Shown piece by piece: positions 17,921 to 26,299 of a stretch of DNA of 64,000 nt. Source of the DNA: Peptostreptococcus canis (lineage in GTDB: Bacteria; Bacillota; Clostridia; Peptostreptococcales; Peptostreptococcaceae). Below the pieces are notes generated by a model. It made no database searches and was not told the origin of the DNA. It worked only from the letters and a program-made list of their open reading frames with translations. The stretch is from positions 325,769-389,768 of the forward strand of contig NZ_JABGBW010000001.1 of NCBI RefSeq assembly GCF_014229965.1. Reading direction: 5' to 3'. The stretch's first letter is position 1. The number at the start of each line of letters is the position of its first letter. Position numbers and translations under genes: made by a program.

Positions 17921-17966
17921 AATATCGTTGATTAAAATAGTATTAAAAGTTATGAGGAAGTATTAA

Positions 17967-18716
17967 ATGAACTTAATGGAATATATAAAAGAAAATATGG
18001 TTTTAATTTCGGATGGGCAGGAGTTAATAAGGGATTTTGTTGATCCAATTAAGTGGTTAAGTTCAAATTATAAGATGTCTGTTCCCGGAACAAACAAAGA
18101 AAAAGTTGTTAGAGAAGAATTAGTGACGGTTCAATCTTTTTCATTGCTTAAAACGCCTGTAACCAATGAACTCTATAATTATGTAATGGAGATGGACAGC
18201 GATATTCAAACAAAAGATTATCCGGTAGTAAATGTGAGTTGGGTAGATGCAATTAAATTTTGCAATATACTTTCTGAAAAACTTTCATTAGAAAAGTGCT
18301 ATACATTGAACTCTGTTTCAGAAAAAATCGTATTCGATAATTCAAAAAATGGATTTAGATTACCAACAGAAGCAGAATGGCAATATGCTTGTAGGGCAAA
18401 TACAAAAGGATATCGATATGATAATATTGAAGAGATTGCGTGGTTTAAAGAAAATTCGGACGGAAAATTGTGCGAGGTAAAAAGAAAAAAAGAGAATAAT
18501 TTCGGAATTTTTGATACGATTGGAAATGTTTGGGAGTGGTGCTTTGATTTATACGATGAGGAACGATATGGAAACTATCGAGTTTTTAGAGGTGGGAGCT
18601 TTGCAAGCGAAGAAAGAGCTTGTGGTGTTACCTCGAGGAGGAAGAGTTTTCCGGAATTTAGAATTGATGATTTGGGATTTAGAATAGCAAAAAATAATTT
18701 GGAGGGAATTCAGTGA
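17967..18716 (+). CDS. SUMF1/formylglycine-generating-enzyme-fold protein
   Basis: A 249-residue member of the FGE-sulfatase domain family. Typical signatures are FSLLKTPVTNELY, YPVVNVSWVDAIKFCN, FRLPTEAEWQYACR, FGIFDTIGNVWEWC and VFRGGSFASEE, ending with LGFRIA. In true formylglycine-generating enzymes two Cys near the C-terminus bind copper; here only one (ERACGVTSRRKS) is seen in that region and no sulfatase is nearby, so a different role is likely. It overlaps the following remnant by one base (TGATG). Preceded by AGGAAG and an ATG. Confidence 0.87.
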   Translation: MNLMEYIKENMVLISDGQELIRDFVDPIKWLSSNYKMSVPGTNKEKVVREELVTVQSFSLLKTPVTNELYNYVMEMDSDIQTKDYPVVNVSWVDAIKFCNILSEKLSLEKCYTLNSVSEKIVFDNSKNGFRLPTEAEWQYACRANTKGYRYDNIEEIAWFKENSDGKLCEVKRKKENNFGIFDTIGNVWEWCFDLYDEERYGNYRVFRGGSFASEERACGVTSRRKSFPEFRIDDLGFRIAKNNLEGIQ

Positions 18717-18874
18717 TGTACAGAATATTAGCCTTAAAAGATAGCACCAATGTTGTACGAATTGAAGATGACTCTACTATGATATCAGATGAACAGTCAT
18801 TTTTAGATTTATTTATGACAATCGCTCATGAAACGGGAGAAAATAGAAAAAGTATAGCTCTCCCGTTTTTATAA
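18716..18874 (+). pseudogene. DUF4180-like remnant (52 residues)
   Basis: A 52-codon frame overlapping the stop of the SUMF1-like gene. It resembles the start of DUF4180 proteins (ISDEQSFLDLFMTIAHETG followed by NRKSIALP). DUF4180 proteins are normally about 110-120 residues, so this lacks the second half. Its last codons overlap a terminator hairpin, suggesting a deletion fused the 5' part to a pre-existing terminator. The family assignment rests on a short stretch. Confidence 0.5.
18831..18870 (+). terminator. terminator after the SUMF1-like/DUF4180 genes
   Basis: CGGGAGA (18834-18840) pairs with TCTCCCG (18859-18865), followed by T5. Confidence 0.85.
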
Positions 18875-19081
18875 TATAATTTGGTTTTTTATATGTTAAT
18901 AAGAGTGAATATATAGTCAGTTTTAAAGCTAATAACTAATAAATTCTTCAAACATAATTAACAATTCTTCCCAAATAGAACCCCGATTTCTAATTGGGTA
19001 TTTCCATTTTTTACTTATTATTTCTACTAATGTAAAAGTGATATTAAAAGATTTTCTATGCGATTGAAAAAAATCTTATGT

Positions 19082-19612
19082 TTATTCAGAAAGTATATCT
19101 AAAATTAATGAATATTTGTCATCTATTGAATTATTCCAACTATGGCATGTATTTAGAGCTTTTTCCTCCGAAGCCATTATTAGGTTAAGGCTCATTACGT
19201 TTTCTCCACCTTTTATTGCAATTAAGGTTACAATATAACTATTTTCATCTTTGCGAATATAATTTGATTTGTATGAAATCTTGTGAGAAAGTAATTCTTC
19301 TCGATTTTCTTTTATATATTCATCAATTTTTTCCTTAAAATAGTCCGGTATTCTGTTTTTAAAATATATAAGTACTTCAAGTCCATTTTGAGTGATTGTA
19401 TAAAGCGTAGAATCATTCTTTTTATGTGTTGTAATAAACTTTGATTCTATCATTTTTGGTAATAAAGTCATTAAAGTAAAATAGTTCATTACATTTGTGC
19501 CTAAAATGATTTGGGTTAATTGAGAATCTGTAAGATCATCTGATATATTGTTTAAAGCATATAATACTGTTAATTTTTCAAGTATTAAATCGTCTGTATT
19601 ATTTTCAAACAT
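19082..19612 (-). CDS. DUF4364-family protein (winged-helix-like)
   Basis: A 176-residue protein matching the clostridial DUF4364 family. Residues 10-75 have a winged-helix pattern (LILEKLTVLYAL, LTDSQLTQIIL, YTITQNGLEVLIYF). The C-terminal beta-rich half (ENSYIVTLIAIKGGENVMSLNLIM) is typical of the family. The function is unknown, presumably regulatory. Start ATG with TGGAGGT upstream. Monocistronic and divergent from the D,D-carboxypeptidase gene. Confidence 0.8.
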   Translation of the reverse strand: MFENNTDDLILEKLTVLYALNNISDDLTDSQLTQIILGTNVMNYFTLMTLLPKMIESKFITTHKKNDSTLYTITQNGLEVLIYFKNRIPDYFKEKIDEYIKENREELLSHKISYKSNYIRKDENSYIVTLIAIKGGENVMSLNLIMASEEKALNTCHSWNNSIDDKYSLILDILSE

Positions 19613-19981
19613 AGTCTACCTCCAGTTCTAAATACTGATATTATATATCTAATTTTAGATTAAGTAACGCATATTGTCAAAGAAAAATAATATCTGTTTA
19701 ATACGAATATATTAAATAATAAACAAATTGTAACCTAGTTATCGAATTTGAAATATATTATCGACATAAAAGTATCATATTAGCAATAAAAATTTACTAA
19801 AATACAATTTTAATATTATAAAAAACGTATTTATGTTATTATAAATAGCTGATTTAATTATTTAATTAAAATATAATGACAAAATACGAGAATACATTGT
19901 TTTCTTTAGATTTATATTGTAATATAGTAAAAGCTAGTAATTTATATTGTAATTTATTAAAATTATAAATAAGGAAGGTGT
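19613..19981. repeat. AT-rich divergent intergenic region with 14-bp direct repeats
   Basis: This 369-bp gene-free stretch is very AT-rich. The only repeated element is ATTTATATTGTAAT at 19910-19923 and again at 19940-19953, exactly 30 bp apart and just upstream of the carboxypeptidase start. They may be tandem regulator sites. No RNA gene or clear terminator is seen. Confidence 0.4.
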
Positions 19982-21250
19982 ATGCTAATAATGAGAGTAC
20001 TTAGCAAATTAATTAAAAAAGTGGGCTTGATTGGCATGTCCATGGTATTGCTATTACCTAGTTCCTCTTTTGCGGCAACTAACAGATTTAGTGATGCTTA
20101 TTCAAGATCTTCAATAGTTTCAGAATTTGACACTGGGAGAATAGTATATGAAAAAAATGCTGATATAAAAACATCTATGGCGAGTTTATCTAAAATGATG
20201 ACTTTGCTGCTTACTTTTGATGCTATTAAACAAAAAAAAGTTTCACAAAACGACTTGGTAGAAATAATTCAATCTGATGTCAATAGAATGGGAACTCATA
20301 TGAATTTATTAGCAGGTGATAAAATACCTCTACGTGATTTGATTGATGGTATGATGATAATTTCTGCTAATGATGCGACTTTAGCAGTAGCTAGACATGT
20401 GGGAGGGGATTATAAAACCTTTGTGAAGAATATGAATGATAAAGCGAAATATATAGGTATGAATAATACTGTATTTTATAATCCAAATGGTCTTCCTGAA
20501 GAGGTTAGTTATGAAGGCAAACAATATATAACTGAAAATAAAACTACAGCCAGAGATGTACTAAAATTAGCAACTTGGCTATATGAGTACTATCCTAATG
20601 AATTGATCAGGATAACGGATAAATTAAGATATGTTAATTCAAATAAAGGAATTAATTCAGAAAATACTAATCCTCTGCTTGCTATTGTAGACGATGTGGA
20701 TGGATTAAAGACTGGATTTACAGATAGTGCAGGTTATTGTTTGGCATATTCAATGAAAATTAATCGTGGGGACGGAAATGAGGCTAGTGGGAGATTGCTT
20801 GGCGTCAGCATGGGAACTACAAGCAAAGAAAATAGAAAAATAGCATCTTATAATACATTAAATTTTATTTCCAGAAATTATAAGACAAGACTACTAACTA
20901 GAAAGGATGCTAAGGTGATATCTACGAAGATAAATGGAGTAGGGTTATTGAAAACTGATTTAGTTGCCAAAAAAGACTTAAAGGTAATGAAGAGAGTAGA
21001 TGAAAAATTGGATTATAGTATTGACTATAATATGATAAATATAATGAAAGAATCTAACAAGCCATTGGCATATCATGTGGTAAAAGATATTAATGGAAAT
21101 GTTATTTCAAAAACAGAGCTATACTCACAAAAGCCATTTTCTGAAATGTCTTTTTTAAAAAGAATGATGATTTCAATGACTTCTATGTTTATGCAACTTA
21201 GAAATATCGATAGTTCAGAATTAGATTATCCTGTAGTAACTATATTTTAA
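19982..21250 (+). CDS. serine-type D-Ala-D-Ala carboxypeptidase (S11, DacF-like)
   Basis: Low-molecular-weight penicillin-binding protein that trims the terminal D-Ala from peptidoglycan stem peptides outside the membrane. An N-terminal signal sequence (GLIGMSMVLLLPSSSFAA) precedes the catalytic domain. The active-site triad of motifs is intact: S68-L-S-K71 (SxxK), S128-A-N130 (SxN) and K243-T-G245 (KTG). The C-terminal ~130 residues resemble the PBP5/6-type tail. ATG codons at 19982 and 19991 are both possible; AAGGAAGG precedes the first closely. Confidence 0.92.
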   Translation: MLIMRVLSKLIKKVGLIGMSMVLLLPSSSFAATNRFSDAYSRSSIVSEFDTGRIVYEKNADIKTSMASLSKMMTLLLTFDAIKQKKVSQNDLVEIIQSDVNRMGTHMNLLAGDKIPLRDLIDGMMIISANDATLAVARHVGGDYKTFVKNMNDKAKYIGMNNTVFYNPNGLPEEVSYEGKQYITENKTTARDVLKLATWLYEYYPNELIRITDKLRYVNSNKGINSENTNPLLAIVDDVDGLKTGFTDSAGYCLAYSMKINRGDGNEASGRLLGVSMGTTSKENRKIASYNTLNFISRNYKTRLLTRKDAKVISTKINGVGLLKTDLVAKKDLKVMKRVDEKLDYSIDYNMINIMKESNKPLAYHVVKDINGNVISKTELYSQKPFSEMSFLKRMMISMTSMFMQLRNIDSSELDYPVVTIF

Positions 21251-21260
21251 AAAAAGTATT

Positions 21261-21330
21261 AAAGACTGATGTTGTAATAACACCATAAAATATATAATTT
21301 TTATTGGCATAATTACAAATCAGTCTTTTT
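21261..21330. terminator. long-stem bidirectional terminator
   Basis: AAGACTGAT-TTGTAAT (from 21262) pairs with ATTACAA-ATCAGTC (21312-21326), then T5. It lies between the convergent carboxypeptidase and HflX genes. Confidence 0.8.
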
Positions 21331-21413
21331 ATTTGGATTCTATTAAGAGTTATATATCATTTGCTTTATATAATCACAACAACTCTTATTAAATTATGGA
21401 TATTCGAATACCG

Positions 21414-22718
21414 TTATTTAATAAATTCCTTGTATTTTTCATATTCATCAGAATTCATTACAAGTCTTAGTTCAATTCCGTTTTCAATAAGTTTGAAATC
21501 ATTTATTTCGATTATTCTATTATCTTTAATAGAGTTAAATACATGGTATTTTTCATAAGGAATTAAAAGTATTTCTTCAACCATTTTCTGTGAAAGATTT
21601 TTTTGAATAGCTTCTAATAACTTATCTATATTATATCCTGTTTTTGCAGATACATATATTTTATCATCGGTACTTTCCGGAATGGTATCTAATTTATCTG
21701 CCTTATTATATACAGATATCTTCTTTTTATTTGTTACTCCTATTCTTTCAATTGTGTAATCCATTATATTTTTTTGTATATCCAATCCGCTAGAACTGGC
21801 ATCAAATACATTGATGATTAAATCTGCATAACTTATTTCTTCAAAGGTTGATCTAAAAGCAGTAAGCATTAATTTTGGAACATCACTTACAAAGCCTATT
21901 GTATCTACAACAAGAAATTCTTTACCATTTGGCAGAATTGATTTTCTAAGAGAAACGTCCATAGTTGAAAGCATTTTATCTTTAACTATAACTTCATTTT
22001 CTTTTGTATGTTCAGGATCCAATTCAATTAATTTGTTCATTAAAGCTGATTTTCCGGAATTTGTATACCCTGTAAAGGCAACTAAAGGAAGTGAATCACC
22101 GATTTTTTTAGATCTCTGAACAAATCGGTTTTTTACTATTACACTAAGATCTACTTTTAATGATTCTATTTTTGACTTTATTTCATCTAGATCAGTCAGA
22201 AGTCTATTTCCATAGGGATTATTTACACAAATACCTGTCCCATATTTATATATGCCTTGAAAACCTTCTATTCTAGTTAATCTATAAGTCAATTGAGCTT
22301 TTTCAATTTCTATTTTTCCCTCTCTTCTATTTGCTCTGTTTGATAAGATTTCAAATAAAAGCATAGTTCTATCAACAACTTTCATGCCGGACAATTTTTC
22401 TATATTTTTTATTTGTTTTCCGGAGAGTTCATCTATAAATACGAGTATATTTACATTTAATTCTTTTCCCTGTCTGATAACATAATCAAGGGAATCTCTG
22501 TCTAGATAATAATTTTCATCTATATTCTGATGTAAAATCAGTTTTGCTTTTACCTCTGCACCGGCAGCTTGAACTAATTCGCAAAGTTCAGTCATTGACT
22601 CATCCACCGTTGTGGCATGGATAATTTTACCTTCAGCAACGGCTATGGCGATTGCTACTTCATCAAAATTACTAACATCTTTGTTTGAAATTGTAAGTCT
22701 TTCCATATGAACCTCCAT
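21414..22718 (-). CDS. divergent second HflX-like GTPase
   Basis: A 434-residue HflX-family GTPase, second of a tandem pair. The G domain is intact: P-loop GYTNSGKS, switch/G3 DTIGFV and G4-type YNKAD. The N-terminal HflX domain is recognisable (MTELCELVQAAGAEV, NILVFIDELSGKQIKNIE). The family signature TRGPGEQKLExDxR is replaced here by an unrelated stretch (GTGICVNNPYGNRLL), implying altered ribosome contact or regulation. It lies 40 bp downstream of the canonical copy and is probably co-transcribed. It appears to be an old paralogue rather than a recent duplication. Confidence 0.88.
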   Translation of the reverse strand: MEVHMERLTISNKDVSNFDEVAIAIAVAEGKIIHATTVDESMTELCELVQAAGAEVKAKLILHQNIDENYYLDRDSLDYVIRQGKELNVNILVFIDELSGKQIKNIEKLSGMKVVDRTMLLFEILSNRANRREGKIEIEKAQLTYRLTRIEGFQGIYKYGTGICVNNPYGNRLLTDLDEIKSKIESLKVDLSVIVKNRFVQRSKKIGDSLPLVAFTGYTNSGKSALMNKLIELDPEHTKENEVIVKDKMLSTMDVSLRKSILPNGKEFLVVDTIGFVSDVPKLMLTAFRSTFEEISYADLIINVFDASSSGLDIQKNIMDYTIERIGVTNKKKISVYNKADKLDTIPESTDDKIYVSAKTGYNIDKLLEAIQKNLSQKMVEEILLIPYEKYHVFNSIKDNRIIEINDFKLIENGIELRLVMNSDEYEKYKEFIK

Positions 22719-22758
22719 AAAAATTTTTATAAATACTAAAAACTACTTAACTAATAAA

Positions 22759-24066
22759 TTATTTGATATATTCCTTATAAATATTATAATCTATCTCATC
22801 AAGTGATACTATTAAATCTATTCCATATTCGGTGTACTCGAAATTATCTATTACATATTTGTCTTTTATAGTACTAAATAGATCTCCTCTTTCAAACGGA
22901 AGGAGTAGATTTACCTTAAATGTATCTTTCATAAGAGCATCTTGAATCATATTCATCAACTTATCCATATTTATTCCCTTTTTTGCGGAAATATATACAA
23001 GATCATCATGGTTTTTCGGATAAAAATCAAGATCTAACTTATCAATTTTATTATATACAGTAATCATTTTTTTATCCTCCACTCCTAGATCTTTTAAAAC
23101 AGATTCCGTTGTGTATTTCTGAATATAGGAACTTTCATTTGTTGCATCTATTACATGAAGTATTATGTCTGCATATTTAACTTCTTCAAGCGTTGATTTA
23201 AATGCATCTATCAAATCATGGGGAAGCTTACTTACAAAACCAACCGTATCGACAACCAGAAATTCTTTTTTATTTGGCAAAAGAGCCTTTCTAAGAGTTA
23301 CATCAAGTGTGGCGAAAAGCATATCTTTAGTGAATACTTCTTTTTCTTTTTCATAATCGGGATGAGTTTTTATTAGTTCATTTAAAAGAGTTGATTTTCC
23401 AGCATTTGTATAGCCTACCAGAGCAACTATAGGAATTTTATTTTTTGTTCTTTTAGCCCTTTGGGTTTCTCTTATTCTAATTACTTCTTTTAATTCCTTT
23501 CTTATGTTGGCAGCTCTATTAAGTATATGTCTTTTATCTTTTTCTAATTTCTGTTCACCGGGGCCTCTTGTACCAATACCTGCACCAGTTCGACTCATTT
23601 CTCCTCCCATACCATATAGTCTCGGGAGTCTATATTTTAGCTGTGCGAGTTCTACCTGTAATTTTCCCTCTCGACTTAGTGCACGTTGTGCAAATATATC
23701 AAGAATTAAAGTAGTTCTGTCTATTATCTTTTTTCCTATGATATCTTCTATATTTCTAATTTGAGCTCCAGAAAGTTCATCATTGAATACTATCATAGTT
23801 GCATTCAGACTATCAGCATATATTTTTATCTCTTCTATCTTTCCTTTGCCCAAATATGTAGCGGTATCTATAGAAGTTCTATTTTGTACTAATTCACCAA
23901 CTACCTCAGCACCAGCAGCTTTTACTAGCTCTTTTAGCTCAGTCATTGAATCTTCAATATCTACATTGGAAGTTCTTTTAGATGTGGTAGTAAGATTTAA
24001 GCCTATACACAAGGCCTTTTCTTTTAAATTTATAAGATCTTCATTATTAATATTTAAATCATTCAT
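22759..24066 (-). CDS. hflX: GTPase HflX
   Basis: Ribosome-associated GTPase that splits stalled or heat-damaged ribosomes into subunits. The 435-residue protein has the N-terminal HflX domain (AAGAEVVGE, YLGKGKIEEI, NDELSGAQIRNIE), the family signature GTRGPGEQKLEKDKR, then the G domain with P-loop GYTNAGKST, G3 DTVGFV, G4 YNKID and G5 SAKKG. First gene of a two-gene operon with a divergent paralogue. Odd feature: the only strong Shine-Dalgarno (GGGAGG, near 24092-24098) lies about 26 bases before the ATG, separated by a possible small hairpin (ATTCT/AGAAT). An in-frame TAG blocks any earlier start. Confidence 0.95.
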   Translation of the reverse strand: MNDLNINNEDLINLKEKALCIGLNLTTTSKRTSNVDIEDSMTELKELVKAAGAEVVGELVQNRTSIDTATYLGKGKIEEIKIYADSLNATMIVFNDELSGAQIRNIEDIIGKKIIDRTTLILDIFAQRALSREGKLQVELAQLKYRLPRLYGMGGEMSRTGAGIGTRGPGEQKLEKDKRHILNRAANIRKELKEVIRIRETQRAKRTKNKIPIVALVGYTNAGKSTLLNELIKTHPDYEKEKEVFTKDMLFATLDVTLRKALLPNKKEFLVVDTVGFVSKLPHDLIDAFKSTLEEVKYADIILHVIDATNESSYIQKYTTESVLKDLGVEDKKMITVYNKIDKLDLDFYPKNHDDLVYISAKKGINMDKLMNMIQDALMKDTFKVNLLLPFERGDLFSTIKDKYVIDNFEYTEYGIDLIVSLDEIDYNIYKEYIK

Positions 24067-24205
24067 AAAATTCTATTCTAAAAAAGAATTTCCTCCCTTC
24101 TTTCATGTATTAACTAGATTATATCATAGTTTGGAGGGTTTTTAATTTTCTTTATTCTTGAATTAAAAAAAATTGATAATCTTATAGTTTCATACATATA
24201 TTGAT

Positions 24206-24211
24206 GTATAA
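24206..24211 (+). promoter_or_regulatory. -10-like TATAAT just before the octamer repeat
   Basis: TATAAT lies 2 bp upstream of the tandem repeat. No good -35 hexamer is visible at 16-18 bp, so the promoter call is weak, but it would place the repeat in the initial transcribed region. Confidence 0.4.
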
Positions 24212-24213
24212 TT

Positions 24214-24285
24214 AAGTATAGAAGTATAGAAGTATAGAAGTATAGAAGTATAGAAGTATAGAAGTATAGAAGTATAGAAGTATAG
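24214..24285 (+). repeat. nine tandem copies of the octamer AAGTATAG
   Basis: Exactly 72 bp of uninterrupted AAGTATAG repeats, directly upstream of the ribosome binding site (GAGGGGGA) of the Cys-rich small gene. All copies are identical. The repeat contains TAG and cannot be coding through its length. Such perfect short repeats are prone to slipped-strand mutation. Confidence 0.97.
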
Positions 24286-24302
24286 AAGAGGGGGAAAATA
24301 TT

Positions 24303-24563
24303 TTGTCAGAGAACTATAAATTTTTTTCGAATAAAAAATGTGAATTTTTTCCTTGTCATAAAGTAGATGATACTGAAAATTTTAATTGTCTTTTCTGCTA
24401 TTGTCCTTTATATGCACTTGGAGAGAAATGTGGCGGAAACTACAGGTATAGCAAAAAAGGAATTAAGGATTGCACACTATGTTTATTACCACATAAGAGA
24501 GAAAACTATGATTATATTATTAATAAATTTAATGAAATAGTTGATATTGTCAGAAAAAAGTAA
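24303..24563 (+). CDS. cysteine-rich small domain protein
   Basis: An 86-residue protein with seven Cys within about 50 residues (CEFFPCHK, NCLFCYCPLY, EKCGGN, CTLCLLPH), matching the Cys-rich small (zinc-ribbon-like) domain family. Some members accompany cobalamin or metal-related proteins, but function is not established. Start is TTG (AGAGGGGGA 8-9 bases upstream); the next in-frame ATG would remove the domain. The nine-copy octamer repeat lies just upstream. It is followed immediately by the rpsD promoter. Confidence 0.8.
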   Translation: MSENYKFFSNKKCEFFPCHKVDDTENFNCLFCYCPLYALGEKCGGNYRYSKKGIKDCTLCLLPHKRENYDYIINKFNEIVDIVRKK

Positions 24564-24570
24564 AAAAGTC

Positions 24571-24599
24571 TTTACAAGTAGTAATATCGATAGTATAAT
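24571..24599 (+). promoter_or_regulatory. rpsD promoter
   Basis: TTTACA (24571-24576), 17-bp spacer, TATAAT (24594-24599). Confidence 0.8.
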
Positions 24600-24605
24600 A
24601 TTAAT

Positions 24606-24745
24606 GTTATGTAGCGAGGGCTACGATGAAGGCAATGCCTTTAAATGGACAATGTAGCGTAATGCAGCTTGCATTCACACATCCATTTTATAAGAAGTGG
24701 ATAATGTGCAAAGGGCACATCCATAATGAAAAGATTAAAAAGGAG
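24606..24745 (+). promoter_or_regulatory. candidate S4 autoregulatory mRNA leader
   Basis: The ~145-nt leader between promoter and rpsD is much more GC-rich and structured than surrounding spacers. Hairpins seen: GTAGC/GCTAC (24611-24624), AAGGC/GCCTT (24629-24641), ATCCATTTT/AAGTGGAT (about 24680-24702) and GTGC/GCAC (24706-24718). S4 represses its own synthesis in Bacillus through a leader mimicking its 16S site; this is the expected place. The assignment is by position and structure, not by a matched consensus. Confidence 0.6.
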
Positions 24746-24752
24746 AGAAAAA

Positions 24753-25358
24753 ATGTCATCAATTACAAGAGGACCAAAGTTCAAATTATCAAGAAGATTA
24801 GGGCTTAATGTTTGTGGTCATCCAAAGGCTATGAACAGAGCAGGAAAGGGAACTGCAAGAAGCGACAAGAAGCTTTCTCCATATGGACAGCAGTTACTTG
24901 AAAAGCAAAGATTAAGAGCTTACTATGGTGTAAGTGAAAAACAGATGAGAATTTATATGAAGAAAGCGCAGAAGGCCAAGGAAACTACTGGTACTGCAGT
25001 TATTAGAACTCTAGAGTGTAGACTTGATAATCTAGTTTACAGAATGGGACTTGCTAACTCTATCAGACAGGCTAGACAGATGGTAGGTCACGGAAATGTG
25101 CTAGTTAATGGAAAGAAAGTTGATATACCTTCATTTATAGTTGGTGTTGGAGATGAAATTCAGCTAAGAGAAAAGTACAGATCAAATGAGTTATTTAAGG
25201 CAAACTTTGAAGCAGCAGCTTTAAATGAATATCCTTATTTAACAAAAGATCAGGCAAACTTCTCGGCTGTTCTTACAAGATTACCGGAAAGAGACGAAGT
25301 GCCAATAGAAATCAATGATGCACTAGTTGTCGAATTCTACTCAAAATCTTCATTATAA
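24753..25358 (+). CDS. rpsD: 30S ribosomal protein S4
   Basis: Primary 16S rRNA-binding protein nucleating small-subunit assembly, 201 residues. The start [17 protein letters not shown] and the S4 RNA-binding domain ([32 protein letters not shown]) are characteristic. The zinc-binding Cys cluster of some S4 forms is absent (only VCGHP), so this is a C-minus type. Start at 24753 (AAGGAGAG 6-7 bases upstream). Transcribed alone from its own promoter, as in Bacillus, rather than in the alpha operon. A strong terminator follows. Confidence 0.98.
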   Translation: MSSITRGPKFKLSRRLGLNVCGHPKAMNRAGKGTARSDKKLSPYGQQLLEKQRLRAYYGVSEKQMRIYMKKAQKAKETTGTAVIRTLECRLDNLVYRMGLANSIRQARQMVGHGNVLVNGKKVDIPSFIVGVGDEIQLREKYRSNELFKANFEAAALNEYPYLTKDQANFSAVLTRLPERDEVPIEINDALVVEFYSKSSL

Positions 25359-25380
25359 AATTAGAAAAAAGAAATGTTTT

Positions 25381-25413
25381 GAACCATTGCAATATTGCAG
25401 TGGTTCTTTTTTT
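25381..25413 (+). terminator. rpsD terminator
   Basis: GAACCATTGC (25381-25390) pairs with GCAGTGGTTC (25397-25406), followed by T7. Confidence 0.92.
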
Positions 25414-25570
25414 ATAAAATGCGCTTACAATTATAAAAAATAAGTGTTATTTAATGTTGTTTATGTTATAATGAGTATAAGAAACAAAATTTTCTGAATT
25501 TTAAAAAACTCGTGTTTTTAAAATTGGTTTTGAAAGTTTTGAAGAATCATATATTATAGGAGGAATCAAG

Positions 25571-26245
25571 TTGGTAATAAGATGGGAAAATGTCGACAGC
25601 CTTGAAGATTACTTTATAACATATCTACTATATCTGGATTCTCTTACAGTTCCCCAAATTTCTAGAATTAGGAATAAATCCATTGAGGAAATAAACGATG
25701 ATTTAATTAAAGCCAAAATGTATATTAGGCTGGAAAATAAAAAATCTGATAATAAAGAGGATATTTTGACTAATTACCTATCTATGTCAAAGGATGAAAG
25801 ATTATTATATATGTCCGATTTATCAGATGATAAACTGGAATCATTTAAGAGACTGATATATAGAGGTATATTGAAAATAAATAATATAGATGATTTGATG
25901 ATACTAGTTTGGACTGCTGGTGAATTTAGAGATGATAGATTTTTAAATATTATCTATCCATTTATTGATAAGCCGCATTCTAATATTAGGCGTATTTCAT
26001 ATTCTGCCATTGGTAAAATTGCCAACAAAGAGAGTATCCAATATTTAGAAATGGGATTATCTGACAGCAATCCTCAAATCAGACAATATTGTGCAAAATA
26101 TCTCGGTATAATTGGAAATAGGAATAGTATTAGAATTTTAGAAAATTTTGTCAAAAACAAGTCTAATTTTGAAAAAGAGTATGTTTTAAAGGCTTGCAGA
26201 GATTCGATTTGCAACCTTTACTCTAAATTCAATATTAATAAATAA
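25571..26245 (+). CDS. HEAT-repeat protein of unknown function
   Basis: A 224-residue alpha-solenoid protein. At least two HEAT-type repeats are visible in the C-terminal half (IYPFIDKPHSNIRRISYSAI followed by a GLSDSNPQIRQYCAKYLGII unit). The N-terminal ~60 residues (DSLTVPQISRIRNKSIEEI) look helix-turn-helix-like. Probably a protein-interaction scaffold. Start is TTG, 7 bases after AGGAGG. It precedes the Nudix-like gene with only 40-55 bp between and may share its transcript. Confidence 0.7.
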   Translation: MVIRWENVDSLEDYFITYLLYLDSLTVPQISRIRNKSIEEINDDLIKAKMYIRLENKKSDNKEDILTNYLSMSKDERLLYMSDLSDDKLESFKRLIYRGILKINNIDDLMILVWTAGEFRDDRFLNIIYPFIDKPHSNIRRISYSAIGKIANKESIQYLEMGLSDSNPQIRQYCAKYLGIIGNRNSIRILENFVKNKSNFEKEYVLKACRDSICNLYSKFNINK

Positions 26246-26299
26246 GCCACGTAGCTGCGTGGTTACAGTAATATTACTAAGAAAATGGAGGGATTCAAT

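Noticed and set aside
24214-24285. Tandem octamer repeat as a CRISPR array
   Set aside because: Units are 8 bp and contiguous with no spacers, and no cas genes are in the window.
24626-24808. Open frame across the rpsD leader
   Set aside because: It has no good ribosome site, overlaps rpsD out of frame and lies in a structured leader; treated as chance.
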